Source: Podospora comata (lineage: Eukaryota; Ascomycota; Sordariomycetes; Sordariales; Podosporaceae). Taken from it: a DNA stretch of 64,000 nt. The stretch lies in the NCBI GenBank assembly GCA_017354895.1, contig CP071497.1, positions 3,038,001 through 3,102,000 on the forward strand. The letters run 5' to 3'. This document shows positions 10,280 to 22,455 of the stretch, piece after piece. Numbering within the stretch: the first letter of the stretch is position 1; each line of letters starts with the position of its first letter. Under the pieces are notes generated by a model that was not told the DNA's origin, searched no databases, and worked only from the letters and a program-made list of their open reading frames with translations. Position numbers and translations under genes: made by a program.

Positions 10280-13200
10280 TTACGCAGCCCCCTTAACAAC
10301 CCTAAACCCCTCGGAAACCACCTTGGCAATCTCCTCATTCTTATGCTGCAACAGCCCCAAGGCAAAAGCAACATCGTTCCACTGCCGCTCGGTATCGCAC
10401 CTCGGCAGCCTCGCGGCAAGTTTATCCGCCAGCTGTTTGGCGTGTTTATCCTGTTTTTTACTCATTAGCATCATCACCCCTTCATGCTCGCCCCTCCCAA
10501 ATAAACATACCTTCTCAACAAACCCCAACAAAAACCTCACTATCCTCCTGAAACTCTCCTCATCAATCCTCTGATCGGCACTCAGCAGCGAAAACATGTC
10601 CACAAAGTGGTTATAAACCGCATTGTCCTTTGTCGACAGCTCGGTAAAGAACATCCTCGCCAGATCCGCAATCCTCTTGTCCTCATCCTCCAGGCACTTT
10701 GCCATCTCTCCCAGCTGGCCCTTGACCTTGACCTGGCCAGCCAGGATCAAAAACGTCAACGTCATGAGACAAGTCCTCTTGACCGACGCGTCCGAATCCG
10801 CCAGCCGACGATACAAGAAGTCAGTATTCTCATCAATAAGATGATTAAAGCACACAGCCATGTCCCCAAGCGCGATGACAGCGTTGGACCGGACCGTCGC
10901 GTCGGCGGAGCGCTCCATGATGGTGATTAGCAGAGGGAGATTCGCCTCGCAGTACTCAGACGAGACGCACATCAGCTTGGCCAGGCACAGCGTGGCCGCC
11001 TGCTGGAGGTTGCGATCTTTGTACGTGGTGTTGTTGGCGCAGATCTCGCTGACCATGGGGCCAAAGATGGCCAGCAAGGACCGTCCGTCGTACAGGAGCT
11101 CACGCTCGCGAATGTGCGCCATCGCTTCGGTAAAGTCGTCTTCTGTCGTGCCGCCGATGAGGTCGAGCTCGTCGCCTTCGTCTTCTTCTGGTGCCGGGGC
11201 GGCGGCGGATTTCCGCTTGTTGCCGGCTGCTTTGCGCCCGGTCGAAGTAGTGGTGCCGGCAGAGAGGGTCGAAGCATCCTTGGCGGCGGCGGCGGACTTT
11301 TCCTTTTCTTGCTTGCGGCGCTTGAAATCCAACTCGCACAGCTCAAGATGTACAATTTGCTTGATGGCGACATGTCCAACGATGAACAACAGCTGCGAAA
11401 GAGCGACGGTGTTGTCCTTGTTTTGTTTCTTGGAAGGGGATTGTGGTGGCTGGCTGGACCCGGGAGGGGCTTGTGTCGGGGGAGCCAGAAGGGTTGGATC
11501 ACCCTCCTCACCATCCTGAGTAGCCGGTGGACTCGCACTTGACAAAGGGACCGACTCATCCCTCGATGTTGGCCTGGACGCCTGCGGCGAGAAAACAGAC
11601 TTGGTCTTGCGCCGGATAATCTCCGAGCACAGCACATCCGGATGTTTTGACAGAGCATAGATAGCATTAATAGCCTGCTCAGCAACGCCATACCACTCCT
11701 TGCTCTCGGTAGAAACCTCGGTGATGGCAGCCAGCCGGGCAAGAACAGCATGGTCGTTAGACAGCCTGGAGAACTTGATGGCAGACTCCTTGGCTGAGCG
11801 GCCACTTGGGTTGATACGCCTAAGAGCAACACAAGTAAACTTGGCAAGCTGCAAGTCGGCACGGCCGTGAGACCCGAGACCAGTGCGCAACATGGTTTCC
11901 ATCTCACCCACGACAATCTCTGGGCTGGCAGTGGCCAGCATACCGAGCACAATGATGGCGCCCCTTCTCTGCTTGCGCGAGATCTCCCTCTTCTGGACAC
12001 CGTACACCTGCCAGAGCTTGGCAATCACAATCTCGGGAATCATGCCCTGCTTCATCATGGTAGCCAGCAGCTGCTCAAGCGAGGTGAGCTCAGCAGGAGT
12101 AGCACCAAAAGTCAAACTGATCATGTTGCGGGCAATGTAGTTGGCCGCATCGTTGGGGCTGAAGCTGTCGGGCGCCTCAAAGAAGAGACGCTTGTAGCAC
12201 TCGATGAGGTGAGTCTGCACACCCTTGCCCTCGTCACTGTTGCCCTTGGTCCAGATCAGTCTCAGCATGCGCCGGATGCCAACCTTGTTTTGCTCGATAT
12301 TGTAGGCATCGCCAATCTCGAAGAAGTCCATGGCCTCAATGACCTCGCTCTTGTTCTTGGAGCCAAGAAGCTGGCAAACGGTGGTGGTGGCCTCGTGAAG
12401 AACATCGATAAACTTGAGCGCCTCGCTGTAGTATCTCTTGGTGAGAGTGAGCTTCTCGATAGCCTCTGATGTGGCAGCCTCTTCTTGGGCTTTGCGAATG
12501 GCGGCCACCTTTTCCTCCTCGGTCATTTCGGCAGGCGACTTTTGTGTTGGGTCGAGCTGTGTCGCGTCAATCTGGGTGGCATCGTCGAGCAGTCCGGCAT
12601 CCACGGTGGTGTTGGCGTTCCCGTCAAGGCCTGGCGCATCAACCGGAGGCTTCAGAGCATCAAGCTCGGCATCCACCTTGTCCAACCGTTCCTGCCAATC
12701 CTTTCTCGCGAGCTGTGCACCATGGAGCGCGGTGAAGGGATGTGTCCTGATCAGCGCGCCCAGCAACTTGATGGCGTTCCTCCTGACGTGACTACTCTTG
12801 TCCTCCAAACTCTGGCAGGCCAACTCGGCGGCTTTTTGTCTCCTCTTGGGAAACTTTTGCTCCAGTTCACAAATCTTGAGATAGACTTGCATCGTCCTGC
12901 AACGGCAGTAGGGGTTAATATCCAAGAATCTTTCCTCCAACACATCGAAAAAGGCATTCATCTGTGACTTGTGGTTCTCTCCTCTTTCATCCGACTTGCT
13001 GAGGTAGACAAGCATGTTTCCAAACACTTCGATGAGGGCGCTGCGGAGGGTGTGCGATTCACTGTCGAGCTGCTTGGCCAACAGAGTGACTTGCTTAATG
13101 ATCAGTCTGGGGGCCAGCTCGGACAGCTTGACCATGAAGGTCGAAACAGATTTTGGTCCCTTGTTGTCATTGCTGTTGAACTCCTTGTTGCTCAGCTCTC

Positions 13201-14279
13201 TCAGAATCTCATCTGCCAGCTGTGGGTAGTCGTATTGTTCGGCCAGGATGTGGAGCAGCTCGGCCATGGGCTCCGAGAGATGCTCGAAATATGTGAGATT
13301 TTGTACAATGGAGATTTGGGCGGCTATCAAGGTCAGAAATGGACTTGCAGGCACCGTCATCAACAAACTCACCATAAGCATGCCCGTGATGCTTGACGGC
13401 CACACATAGCACCTTGAAGGTGTGCATTCGGATGCTGGTATTTTTAACCCGCTGCTCGCTCTCGAGTATCATATAAACCGGGCGGGTGAGCAAAGAGATG
13501 AAGGTGTCGCGCTCCGAGGTTGTGAGAAAGATCTTGCCCAACTTTAACCGAAGAACCTTGCACATGGTGTTGAGGGCAATCTCGAGCTGTGTCGAAGAGT
13601 CCCAGCTGCCGTCCTTGCCGACCTCCTTCCTGCCTTTTGGCTTGCCTCGGCGTGCTGGCATGCTGGTGGAGGACTTTTCGGCCGCCTTGGTCTCGACGGC
13701 GGCGATTGTCCACTGAAGAAGAAAGCCGTACATCTCGAGAAGCATCTTGTGGTGGGCGATGAGTTCCTGCTCGTCAGATTCGAGGTCATGGTGGATGACA
13801 TCGGCCTCGGTGGCCATGCCGGAGGTGATCAAGTCAAATATCTTGCTCAGAGCATGGGCGGAGAGATAGGATGTGTACCTGGAGAGTTTAAACAGTTCAG
13901 AAACAGGTTCTTTCATACGAAAAGCTGGCGCACCGGGATCTGGTGGACGGGGCTCCTTGGAAGGAGGCGTTCCTGCCATCATCGAAGAGGAGAAGGAGTT
14001 GTTGGGAACAAGCGAAGAAGAAACAGGGGAAATGGGTGCACACTTTAGTAGAAACTGTAATGAATCGAAGATGCTGCTTCTGGTGATGGCATCTGGGTTC
14101 TCGGCGACGGCATCCACAATGGGATTTAGCACCCCGTTGATGATGGCATTGTCCGAGAGGGACTCGGGGTCATTTTCGCAGTCAACCAGCGCGCTGTCGG
14201 CCTCGGGGGTTGGAATTGCCGCTGGATCGCTCATGTAATGCTTGAGCGCATCGTTGATATCGAAGCTGACGTTGTCCAT
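10280..14279 (-). CDS. cnd1: Condensin complex subunit 1 (Cnd1/Ycs4/CAP-D2)
   Basis: HEAT-repeat non-SMC subunit of condensin, needed for mitotic chromosome compaction; acts on chromatin with the SMC2/SMC4 ring. Two exons, 14279-13373 and 13323-10280, give 1316 residues, the usual size. The 49-bp intron has a GTGAGT donor and joins HGHAY to AAQISIVQNLTYFEHL in frame. The N-terminal condensin domain begins MDNVSFDINDALKHY. The Cnd1 signature block lies near the C-terminus (YKDRNLQQAATLCLAKLMC, then SNAVIALGDMAVCFNHLID). A charged Ser/Pro linker lies in the middle. An upstream in-frame TTG at 14288 is not needed; the ATG at 14279 is the natural start. It is divergent from the CDC7-type kinase, with about 600 bp between them. 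Confidence 0.95.
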
Positions 14280-14882
14280 GGTGGACAACGGCGGATAGGA
14301 GAAGTATCGCGGTGCGCGGGGTTGTTATGTTGTGGTGCTGGTGATGATCGGGTCGCAATAGCAGAGTACAGGAACAGGATGATGTTCTTTCGCTGACAGG
14401 TCGTTAATTCGTAAAAGCTATCGTTTCCGTCGTCGCTGTTGTCGTCTGGCGGCCAGTAGGCGCTCTCGGTGCTCTGTCGTCGGGTGTCGTCGCTGTCGCA
14501 AAAAGTCAAGTCCAAGTCTGGGCGCAACACAACACAACACAGCGACAGTTTCCCCCTCGTTTGCGATTTGTCGATTTTCCGGTGTGGGGATCCCCTGGCA
14601 ACTGCCCCAATTGTTTGTTGACTTTGGTGGGGTCCCTTCTGTCGCGTCCTCGCTGCAGAAGCTCGCGTCTTGGTCTGTGCTCTGCCCCTCCACCCCAGTC
14701 CTGTCATTGATTCTGACGCAGAACCAATTGCATGGCAGGTACCTTTGCCTCTTTCCATTTAAAACACGCCAATTGGTTTTGTCTCTTAGTTGGTCTATTA
14801 AACGGTACATATTCCCAGCTCATGCATTGTCTTTGATCGTTCGAATTGGGTCAACTGTGGTGGACTACAGCTGTTAGCGACA
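14280..14882. promoter_or_regulatory. Divergent promoter of condensin and CDC7 genes with CCAAT boxes
   Basis: A 603-bp region between two genes transcribed away from each other, both acting in the chromosome cycle. CCAAT motifs occur at 14607-14611, 14724-14728 and 14769-14773; the last is part of the palindrome CCAATTGG. CCAAT is bound by the fungal Hap/CBC complex. I saw no MCB (ACGCGT) element. Regulatory role is inferred from position and motif only. Confidence 0.5.
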
Positions 14883-16424
14883 ATGGCGACCGTTGCGCCT
14901 TCACGGCGCTCTCGAGAGGAGTCTTTTCGCATTCATGATGACGTCCCGTCGACTGGGGATACCGAGATGAACGAACACGACTTCCAAGACGAAGAGGTCG
15001 ATGATGGGGAGACAGAGCGCGGCCACGAGGCTGAGCAGGTAGAGGAACAAGAACAGGAAGAGCAGGAGGAGCAGGAGGAACCAGAGTCAGAATATACAGA
15101 GAGTTCCGACGACGACATGGCCGTCGACAGCAATATCCAGTACGACATGGACAAGCTGCAGGACAGCTTCCCTGGCTTCAGGTCGAAATACAGGTTGATC
15201 AAGAGGATCGGAGAGGGTGCGTCAAGCTTGTTCAAGTTGAGACATTGGACCAGCCAACTGACAGACTTTGGTAACATAGGAACCTTTTCAACCGTCTACA
15301 AAGCCGAAGACCTGGCATACGACCGATACGATAACTCGTGGGACTTTGACAGAGACAGCGACAAGTGGACACCACCACCACTGAAGAGATACAGCAGCGG
15401 CGACCACCAGCCTTCACGACGTCGCAAACCGAAATACGTCGCCATCAAGAAGATTTACGTGACCTCTTCCCCCACCCGCATCCTCAACGAACTCGAGCTT
15501 CTCCACGACCTCCGAGACTGCGAAAATGTTTGTCCCTTGATCACAGCTTTTCGCGCCACCGACCAAGTCGTTGCCATCCTCCCATACTTTAGGCATGCCG
15601 ATTTCCGGGACTATTTCAGGAAAATGACCGTCCCTGATATCGCCATCTACCTCCGATCGCTCTTCACCGCCCTTGCCAGCGTACACAGGCAACACATCCT
15701 TCATCGCGACATCAAGCCCACCAACTTTCTCTACGACCCTGAATCACGAAGGGGTGTACTAGTCGATTTTGGTCTGGCTGAGCGCGAGGGGTCAGAGTGC
15801 AAGCCATGTCTTTGCCACGATGACTATCAGACTCGCAAAGCTCGGCTTGCAAACCACAATCCGAAGGCGACCGTTGGTGGCTATCCCAAGCAGGACACCC
15901 GGCCGTCTAGACGCGCCAACCGTGCCGGCACCCGTGGTTTCCGCGCGCCAGAAGTCTTGTTCAAGTGTACTGAACAAACCACCAAGATTGACATCTGGAG
16001 TGTTGGTGTTATTCTGTTGACTATCCTGTCGAAGCGCTTCCCTTTCTTCAATTCTGCAGACGATGTCGAGGCTATGATTGAGATAGCGACCATTTTTGGC
16101 CGAGAGAAGATGAAGGAGGCGGGAAAGCTGCACGGATGTGCATTCGAGACTACAATCCCAACAATTGGATCAGGAGGTTTTAGTTTTGAGAGGATTATCC
16201 TGTGGAGCACATGTCGCAGCGACTCGGAGAAGACATTGCCTGCTGATGAGAAGTTGGCTGTCGAGTTTTTGAAGAGATGCCTGGACCTGGACCCACGACA
16301 CCGCATCAGTGCCGAGGAGGCGCTGGAGCACGAGTTTTTGCAAGTAGGGATGCTGTCTTCTAGCGAGAGGGCGGGAGATGACGACGAGATGGACATTTTG
16401 CAGGTCCGAACAAGCATTGCATGA
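14883..16424 (+). CDS. cdc7: Cdc7/Hsk1-type DDK protein kinase
   Basis: Catalytic subunit of Dbf4-dependent kinase, which phosphorylates the MCM helicase to fire replication origins; nuclear. Exons 14883-15216 and 15280-16424 give 492 residues. The 63-bp intron (GTGCGT donor, CATAG acceptor) is a multiple of three and has no stop; removing it restores the glycine-rich loop as IGEGTFSTVYKAEDL. Other kinase landmarks are YVAIKKI (catalytic lysine), ILHRDIKPTNFLYDP (catalytic loop), LVDFGLAE (DFG) and GTRGFRAPEVLFKC (activation segment and APE), with the insert between DFG and APE that is typical of Cdc7. The N-terminus is acidic (runs of E/Q). The gene is divergent from condensin. Confidence 0.94.
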   Translation: MATVAPSRRSREESFRIHDDVPSTGDTEMNEHDFQDEEVDDGETERGHEAEQVEEQEQEEQEEQEEPESEYTESSDDDMAVDSNIQYDMDKLQDSFPGFRSKYRLIKRIGEGASSLFKLRHWTSQLTDFGNIGTFSTVYKAEDLAYDRYDNSWDFDRDSDKWTPPPLKRYSSGDHQPSRRRKPKYVAIKKIYVTSSPTRILNELELLHDLRDCENVCPLITAFRATDQVVAILPYFRHADFRDYFRKMTVPDIAIYLRSLFTALASVHRQHILHRDIKPTNFLYDPESRRGVLVDFGLAEREGSECKPCLCHDDYQTRKARLANHNPKATVGGYPKQDTRPSRRANRAGTRGFRAPEVLFKCTEQTTKIDIWSVGVILLTILSKRFPFFNSADDVEAMIEIATIFGREKMKEAGKLHGCAFETTIPTIGSGGFSFERIILWSTCRSDSEKTLPADEKLAVEFLKRCLDLDPRHRISAEEALEHEFLQVGMLSSSERAGDDDEMDILQVRTSIA

Positions 16425-16888
16425 GGCGTTAAGGTGCATGGTGAACGGAGCAAGGAAGGGGTGAAGTTTTTATTGTATATATACACACATATTCATGGCG
16501 GGGGTAGTTTGCCGGGCGATGGGGGCATTGTTGGAGTTAATGGGTCATAATACCACATGATAAATATGAGCGATGTAATTGTGTTATTGTCTTTTTCATG
16601 TTTTGTGCAAGTCCCCTGAACCGCCCCTTTTTTGGGTTTGTTTGTTGACCTGGCGGCCACTCACGTGACGGCGCTGCGACTTGAGCTTGTGCCATTCTTT
16701 ACTCATTTGCTCGACCACGGTTTCATCTCAGCAGTTGCATGTCCGTCATCAAATCTGACGAAGTTTTGTTTTTGTCTTGATCGATTTTAACTTATCCATT
16801 TCACTTGCGGTTTCAATACCCTTAATTCTCGAATAAAATCGAATAAGACCAAATTTCTGCCCCAACACCACCATCATCACCACAGCAA
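16425..16888. other. Spacer between CDC7 and CHL1
   Basis: 3' UTR of the kinase and promoter of the helicase gene. AT-rich stretches precede the CHL1 start. No gene or repeat was seen. Confidence 0.5.
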
Positions 16889-19565
16889 ATGGCCGCGCCC
16901 ACCAGTGAAGAACCGATCGACTTCCACCACCCTTACACCCCCTACCCGGTCCAGCTAGAGTTCATGCGCACGGCCTATGATGTTCTGGAGAGAGGGAACG
17001 GCCAGGTCGGGATTTTGGAATCGCCTACTGGTACAGGGAAGTCGCTTTCGCTTATCTGCTCTGCGATCACCTGGTTGAGGAACCACAAGAGGAAGGGGAT
17101 TGATGCTGGGTTGGATGAGACGAGGAGGCAGATGGTGGGGGAGCCGGAGTGGATGGTGGAGACTGCGCTGAGAAGGAAGAGGGAGGAGTTGGTGGGGAAG
17201 TGGGAGGAGCGGGAGGAGAGGTTGGAGAGGTTGAGGAGGAAGGAAAAAGAGTTGGAGGAGAGGGGGAGGGAGAGGAAACGGGTTAGGGTTGAGGAGGGGC
17301 AGATGGGGGGGAGGAAAGAGGTGGATGAGGAGGAGGAGTTTTTGGTGGTGGTGGGGGGTGGTGAGGATGAGAGGGATGAAGAGGGGCTGAGTAGGGAGAC
17401 GAGGGAGATGATGGTTAAGGTTGGGCTGGGGGGGTGGAAGAAAGAGGAGGAGGAGAGGAATGGGGACGAGGGAGATGGGGAGGGGATAAAGGTGAGTCCC
17501 ATGGTTGCTGGGGGCTTAATGCAAAATATATTCTAACGAGTGGCAGATCTATTACACGTCGAGGACGCATTCACAGCTGACGCAGTTTATTTCTGAGTTA
17601 CGGCGGCCGGAGTTTCCACCATCGCTGCCGGTAGAAATACTCGAGAAAGATGGAAAAGAAGAGACGAAAGAGACAGTCAAAGAAATCACACTATCTTCTC
17701 GGCAAAAGCTGTGCATCAACCCAACCGTTGCCCGTCTGGGTTCTGTTTCAGCAATCAACGACCGGTGCACAGAGCTTCAGCAGTCAAAATCCAAACAGAA
17801 ATGCGCGTTTATGCCCAACACGGAAAATTTAAAGCAAACCCACCAGTTCAGGGATACCACCTTGGCCACGGTGCCAGATATCGAGGACATGTACAGGATA
17901 GGGAAACAGCTGCAGGTTTGCCCTTACTATGCGTCTCGGACCGCCATACCAGGTGCTGAGATTATCACTCTGCCGTATCCGCTGCTGCTGCAGAAGAACG
18001 CAAGAGAGGCGCTGGGGATCGAGCTGGAAGGGAGTGTCGTGATTATTGATGAAGCCCACAATATCATGGACGCTGTGGCGAATGTGTATGCCGCCGACAT
18101 CCGGCTGAGCGAGCTAAGGAGAGGCAGGCAAATGCTGGGTGTTTACGTCAAGAGGTTTGGCAAGAAGTTGAAAGGCGAGAACAGAGTCATGGTGGCCCAG
18201 ATAGGCAAGGTGGTGGAATCCCTCAAGGACTGGTTGGAAACGCAGTTGCAGGTCAAGGTAGGTCCTTTCTCCGCAAACTTCTGAGTCTGGAACTGACCTC
18301 TGTCCCAGGGCGACCAAGGAATCGCCGACCCGAACTCGCTCCTGAAAAGCCGCGGCGCCGACCAAATCAACCTCTACACCCTAATGAAATACATTCAAGA
18401 TTCTAAACTCGCCTACAAAGTCGAAAGCTACATCGCTCATGCCGAGGACTCCCAGGACAGCTCACCAAAATCGTCCACCCCCGTCCTCCACACCTTGGTG
18501 TCCTTCCTAGCAGCGCTTACAAACCTCAGCACCGAAGGTCGAATCTTTTACGAAAAGCTTCTAGGCGACAACCCCGACATCAAGCTTTCTTACTTGCTGC
18601 TCTCCCCCACGCACGCCTTCTCGTCCATCGCCTCGTCCGCCAGAGCGGTTATCTTAGCCGGCGGCACCATGTCCCCGTTTGAAGACTACAAAGCCCACTT
18701 GTTCCCCGAGCTGCCAGGTGGTAAGCTGACCACCCTGAGCTGTGGGCATGTCATACCCGAGACAAACTTGTTTGTGCACACTCTGGCGTCTTACAAGCCT
18801 GGCGGGTTGGACACGTTTGAGTTTAGCTTTGGGAAGAGGTCGGACAAGACCATGATCAAGAACTTGGGGTTGGTGCTGTTGAATATTTGTTCTGTGGCGC
18901 CGGATGGGGTGGTGGTTTTCTTTCCTAGCTATGGGTATCTAGATGAGGTGGTGGGTGTTTGGCAGCAGGGGGAGGGGGAGGGGGGAGGGAAGTCGATTTG
19001 GGAGAGGCTGGAGGCGAAGAAACCGCTTTTTCGGGATGTGTCGTCGTCGACGGGTGGGGGTGCTTCTTCGACGGATGATATTTTGGGTCGGTATTCTACT
19101 GCTGTCGATGCCCCGGATAGACCGCACAGAGGGGCGGTGCTGTTTTCCGTTATTGGGGGGAGGTTATCAGAGGGGATCAATTTCTCTGATGCGCTGTGTC
19201 GGTTGGTGTTGATTGTTGGGTTGCCGTATCCGAATTTACACTCGCCCGAGTGGAAGGCTAGGATTGAGTATTTGGAGAGCACGTGTGTTGCTAGAGGAGG
19301 AAGCAAGGAAGAGGCAAAGGTGGAAGCCAGGGAATTTTACGAAAATGCAGCCATGAGGGCGGTGAATCAGAGTATTGGACGAGCTGTGAGGCATAGGGGG
19401 GATTGGAGCGGGATTGTGCTTGTTGATCGGAGATATGGGATGGGGAGGGTGAGGGGAAAGTTACCGGGGTGGATTAGGAATGGGATGAAAGGGGAGGGGA
19501 TGGATAACAGAGGGGTGGCGGGGTTGATGGGAGGGTTGGGGGCTTTTTTCAGGGGAAAGGCTTGA
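16889..19565 (+). CDS. CHL1: ATP-dependent DNA helicase Chl1 (DDX11/XPD family)
   Basis: Iron-sulphur superfamily-2 helicase that unwinds DNA 5' to 3' and supports sister-chromatid cohesion. Exons 16889-17491, 17547-18257 and 18309-19565 give 856 residues. Walker A is SPTGTGKS; motif Ia is [10 protein letters not shown], typical of the XPD/Chl1 group; the DEAH box lies in [12 protein letters not shown]; motif VI is [12 protein letters not shown]. Four cysteines between motifs I and II (LCINP, DRCTE, KCAFM, VCPYY) fit the 4Fe-4S cluster. An Arg/Glu-rich insertion follows Walker A, as in other fungal Chl1. Both introns are short (55 and 51 bp) with good sites. The C-terminal part is strongly G-rich in codon use compared with its neighbours. 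Confidence 0.95.
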
Positions 19566-19966
19566 GCTGGGGTGGGGCTACACACGTCATGTTTGCCTGC
19601 CGGAGTGTCTGTTCAGCTCAGGTGTAGTCTCTGAAACGTATTTATGCGGTTAGTTTGTTTGCCTGATGGCTCGTCCGTGACTCGGATGAATAGTGAGCTT
19701 TGAGTGGTTGGTAGTGTTGATGTGGGACTTGGCATTAAAGCCTCACAACTAAATACAGTCACAGGGGAATCCTACAGCTGCAGCTCGAACGAGATCGCAG
19801 TCACTCCGTCCTCACCGGACGAAATGTCAACAGGGTTTGGTCGGAATGCATCTTTCGGCATGTCGGACCTTGAACATGAGACCTTAACTGCTACTCACTC
19901 TGGCTTCTGTCCTGTTTCTCCCTTTTACTCTTTTCTTTGCTTTGAGATGAGCGATGACCACCCAAC
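19566..19966. other. Spacer after CHL1
   Basis: 3' UTR of CHL1 and 5' flank of the next gene. Nothing else was recognised. Confidence 0.45.
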
Positions 19967-22455
19967 ATGGCGACATATCTCGAGTCCAAGCCAGGCTTTA
20001 TCGCCCTGCCCCAGAACTTTCTCCGCGCCGTCGGCTTGGGCATCTTCACCAAGCTCGTCCAGCGCCCTGAGCCACCCAAGTTGCTCATTCGAAAGTCGAG
20101 ACGAGTTGCTTTGGCTCGAAGCGCTGTGCACATTCTTCCCGCCACGATATCCATCATCTTGATATACATCAATCTTTCTGGGCGGTTCATCGGGAGCGAA
20201 CTTGAAGGACCGCAAGGAAAAGACAGCCTTAAGATGGCGCTTTTGCAGGTTGCGGCCAAGCTACAGGTGCGTGAAGTTCACGATGCTGTAGTTAACGTCT
20301 CACATGCTGAGTACTGATACCTGGCCAGGAGCTGCTGGTGGTAGGAAGTATGGGTACCATTATCTTCCACATAATTCGTCAAAGACTTTTTTCCAACGAT
20401 GGAATTCCTCTCGGGTTGCTTGTCTCTGGCTGGTCGTTCAGCCAGCTTAGTTATTTCTACTCCGGGGAGTTTTGGAGTGGCGTCTTGTCTCTGTTTCAGC
20501 CACCTTCTGGTCGCCTCAGAAGCCTGGCTTTGGTGCTGCTGTTACTACTGAGTGGGATCCTCGCCTTAATGGCTGGCCCTGCGGCAGCTATCATCATGAT
20601 ACCGAGAATCATGGACCTGCCGGTTGGCGGAAGTGTGTTTTGGTTAAATGGTATTCATCTCTCTCCTGGTAATTTGGTGTCACGATGCTGAGATGAAATG
20701 TTCAAAGGAACCGAAAACGACCTCTGGCCTAGCTTCCTCGACGGCTCATATCTCGCCGACTATGACTGCTCCACTCCAAACAAGCAGCTATACGACCCCG
20801 CGTGCCCTTCTTCCAACTTTCTGCCTCTGCATCAACACTATTCCAACTCACCCCTCAAGTTCGAAACCGAGCTCATAAAGCTGGAAATGGTTGATCCCAA
20901 AATACGAAAGGCCGTCTATTTCACTGTCCGGCAAGGGCCCGGCGTCATCGATACTTGGTTCTACACCGCCCACGCGTCCACAGCTGCCGCGCAAGATGCT
21001 CTGCGAGACTTACACATGAAGGCATTATTGTTTTTGAAATACCGGGTTGGACATTTTGGGCGTCACAGGCCAGGTTCGTTGGAGCGGGCGGTCAGCAAGC
21101 GGTATGAAGTAGAGACAAAGTCTTCCTTGACGCGGACGGTGTGTCGACCGCTCCCTGATGTCTCGTTTGAGACCGTCAAAACCTTGATGTTTCCGCCGGT
21201 GAAGTTGGAGGAGAAGTTTGGGGATAAAGCGGATGGTTACTGGGAAGTTGATGTTGAGAAGCCTGTGAGGGAGTATCTTGGGCGCCGTAGGATTCTGATA
21301 CAGGAGGGGGACGGAACATGGCGGTTGAACCCGGAGCCAAACACAATTCCCTCTATCATTGCAATCCCGGTGCCCTTGGATCAAGACGAAAACTTCAAGT
21401 TTGGCCTACTAGTCGCGAGACGCCAGGGGGAGAGTAACGTGTGGTGGCCTGCGACGTGTACACTGGATGCTCGCTGGGGAGACGCCCGTTCGTTCTTTGA
21501 GTTTGGTGATCGATCAATGCGCTTTCACGACTTTCATCGCGGCAAAGTCAGTAATCTGGTGCAGACAACCTTGGAAACGACCAATGGGGATAACATGCTC
21601 TCTCCTTACTACAATCCTCCCAACGACCACACGATAACCCCCATAGCTCTTCATCTGAGCTGGTACGATCACCTCTCTCCAGTGATACCGGCAGGTTTCA
21701 TCCCCGATCACCCCGATTCACCGCTCCGAGGGACCAACCGATCAACTCTAGAGGCCCTTCTCGAAACAATCCCGGCACATAACTGGAGCCCACAGAATGA
21801 TGTTGTTGGCATAGACACGGAAGGACTGGAGTTGGTGATATCAATGACTTTTGTCGACGGGCTGTCTCGTTGCGGCATTGCACTGAACCCTAACAGCGGC
21901 ATGTTACTAGGAGGTACATGGGAAAAGGGGACGTTGGAGAAGGGAACCAGATGGGAAATCAACAACGATAAGCCAGACGATGTCTGGAGACTGTTCAAGT
22001 TGGGAGAGCCAATTGAAGTGTTTGCTCCTCCGGCTAGTCTTGACCTTGAGAGGTCCACTCGTATGGTGATGCGGGTGACATTTACGGGGTACATGATGGC
22101 GGCTGACAATTGGTTCGACTATCTCTGCGTGGCGGCCATGATGGTGCATGCACTCGCGGCTCTAATTCACACCGTCTGGGTAGTGTGGCATGCAGAGACG
22201 TCAGAGGCTTGGGATTCCATCCCTGAAATGATCGGGCTTGCGCAGAGGTCACCCCCGCCATGTGAGGAGGAGGCATGTCTTGACAATATTGGGGCGGGTA
22301 TTGCGTCGGTTCGTAATCTGGGCGAAGTGGCGTGGGTCGAGGTCCATGATGATAGTGGGTATGGCAGCCAGGATGGGGTGAGGTTGAGGTTTGGAGATGG
22401 GGTTAGAACCAGAGATCCCAAATGGGTGCCGAAAGCTGAAGAACGATACAGTTAA
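19967..22455 (+). CDS. Predicted multi-pass membrane protein of unknown function
   Basis: I do not recognise a named domain. Three exons, 19967-20266, 20329-20650 and 20708-22455, give 789 residues. Intron 2 (57 bp, 20651-20707) was placed so that the exons join as VFWLNGTENDLWPSFLDGS in frame, with a CTGAG branch-like site about 20 bases before the acceptor. The N-terminal region has hydrophobic segments (AVHILPATISIILIYINL; a long leucine-rich one, ALVLLLLLSGILALMAGP, followed by AAAIIMI). A large hydrophilic middle (about 250-690) may be extracellular, and one more segment near the end (YLCVAAMMVHALAALIHTV) precedes an acidic tail. The layout resembles uncharacterised fungal plasma-membrane proteins. 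Gene existence is likely; function is unknown. Confidence 0.75.

Noticed and set aside
11867-12469. 200-codon open frame opposite the condensin gene
   Set aside because: Shadow of the conserved HEAT-repeat coding sequence on the other strand.
14280-14288. Upstream TTG start for condensin
   Set aside because: The ATG at 14279 begins the conserved N-terminus; non-ATG starts are rare in fungi.
20651-20692. 42-bp version of intron 2 in the membrane-protein gene
   Set aside because: Too short and without a branch site at a suitable distance; the 57-bp version joins NGTENDLWP in frame.
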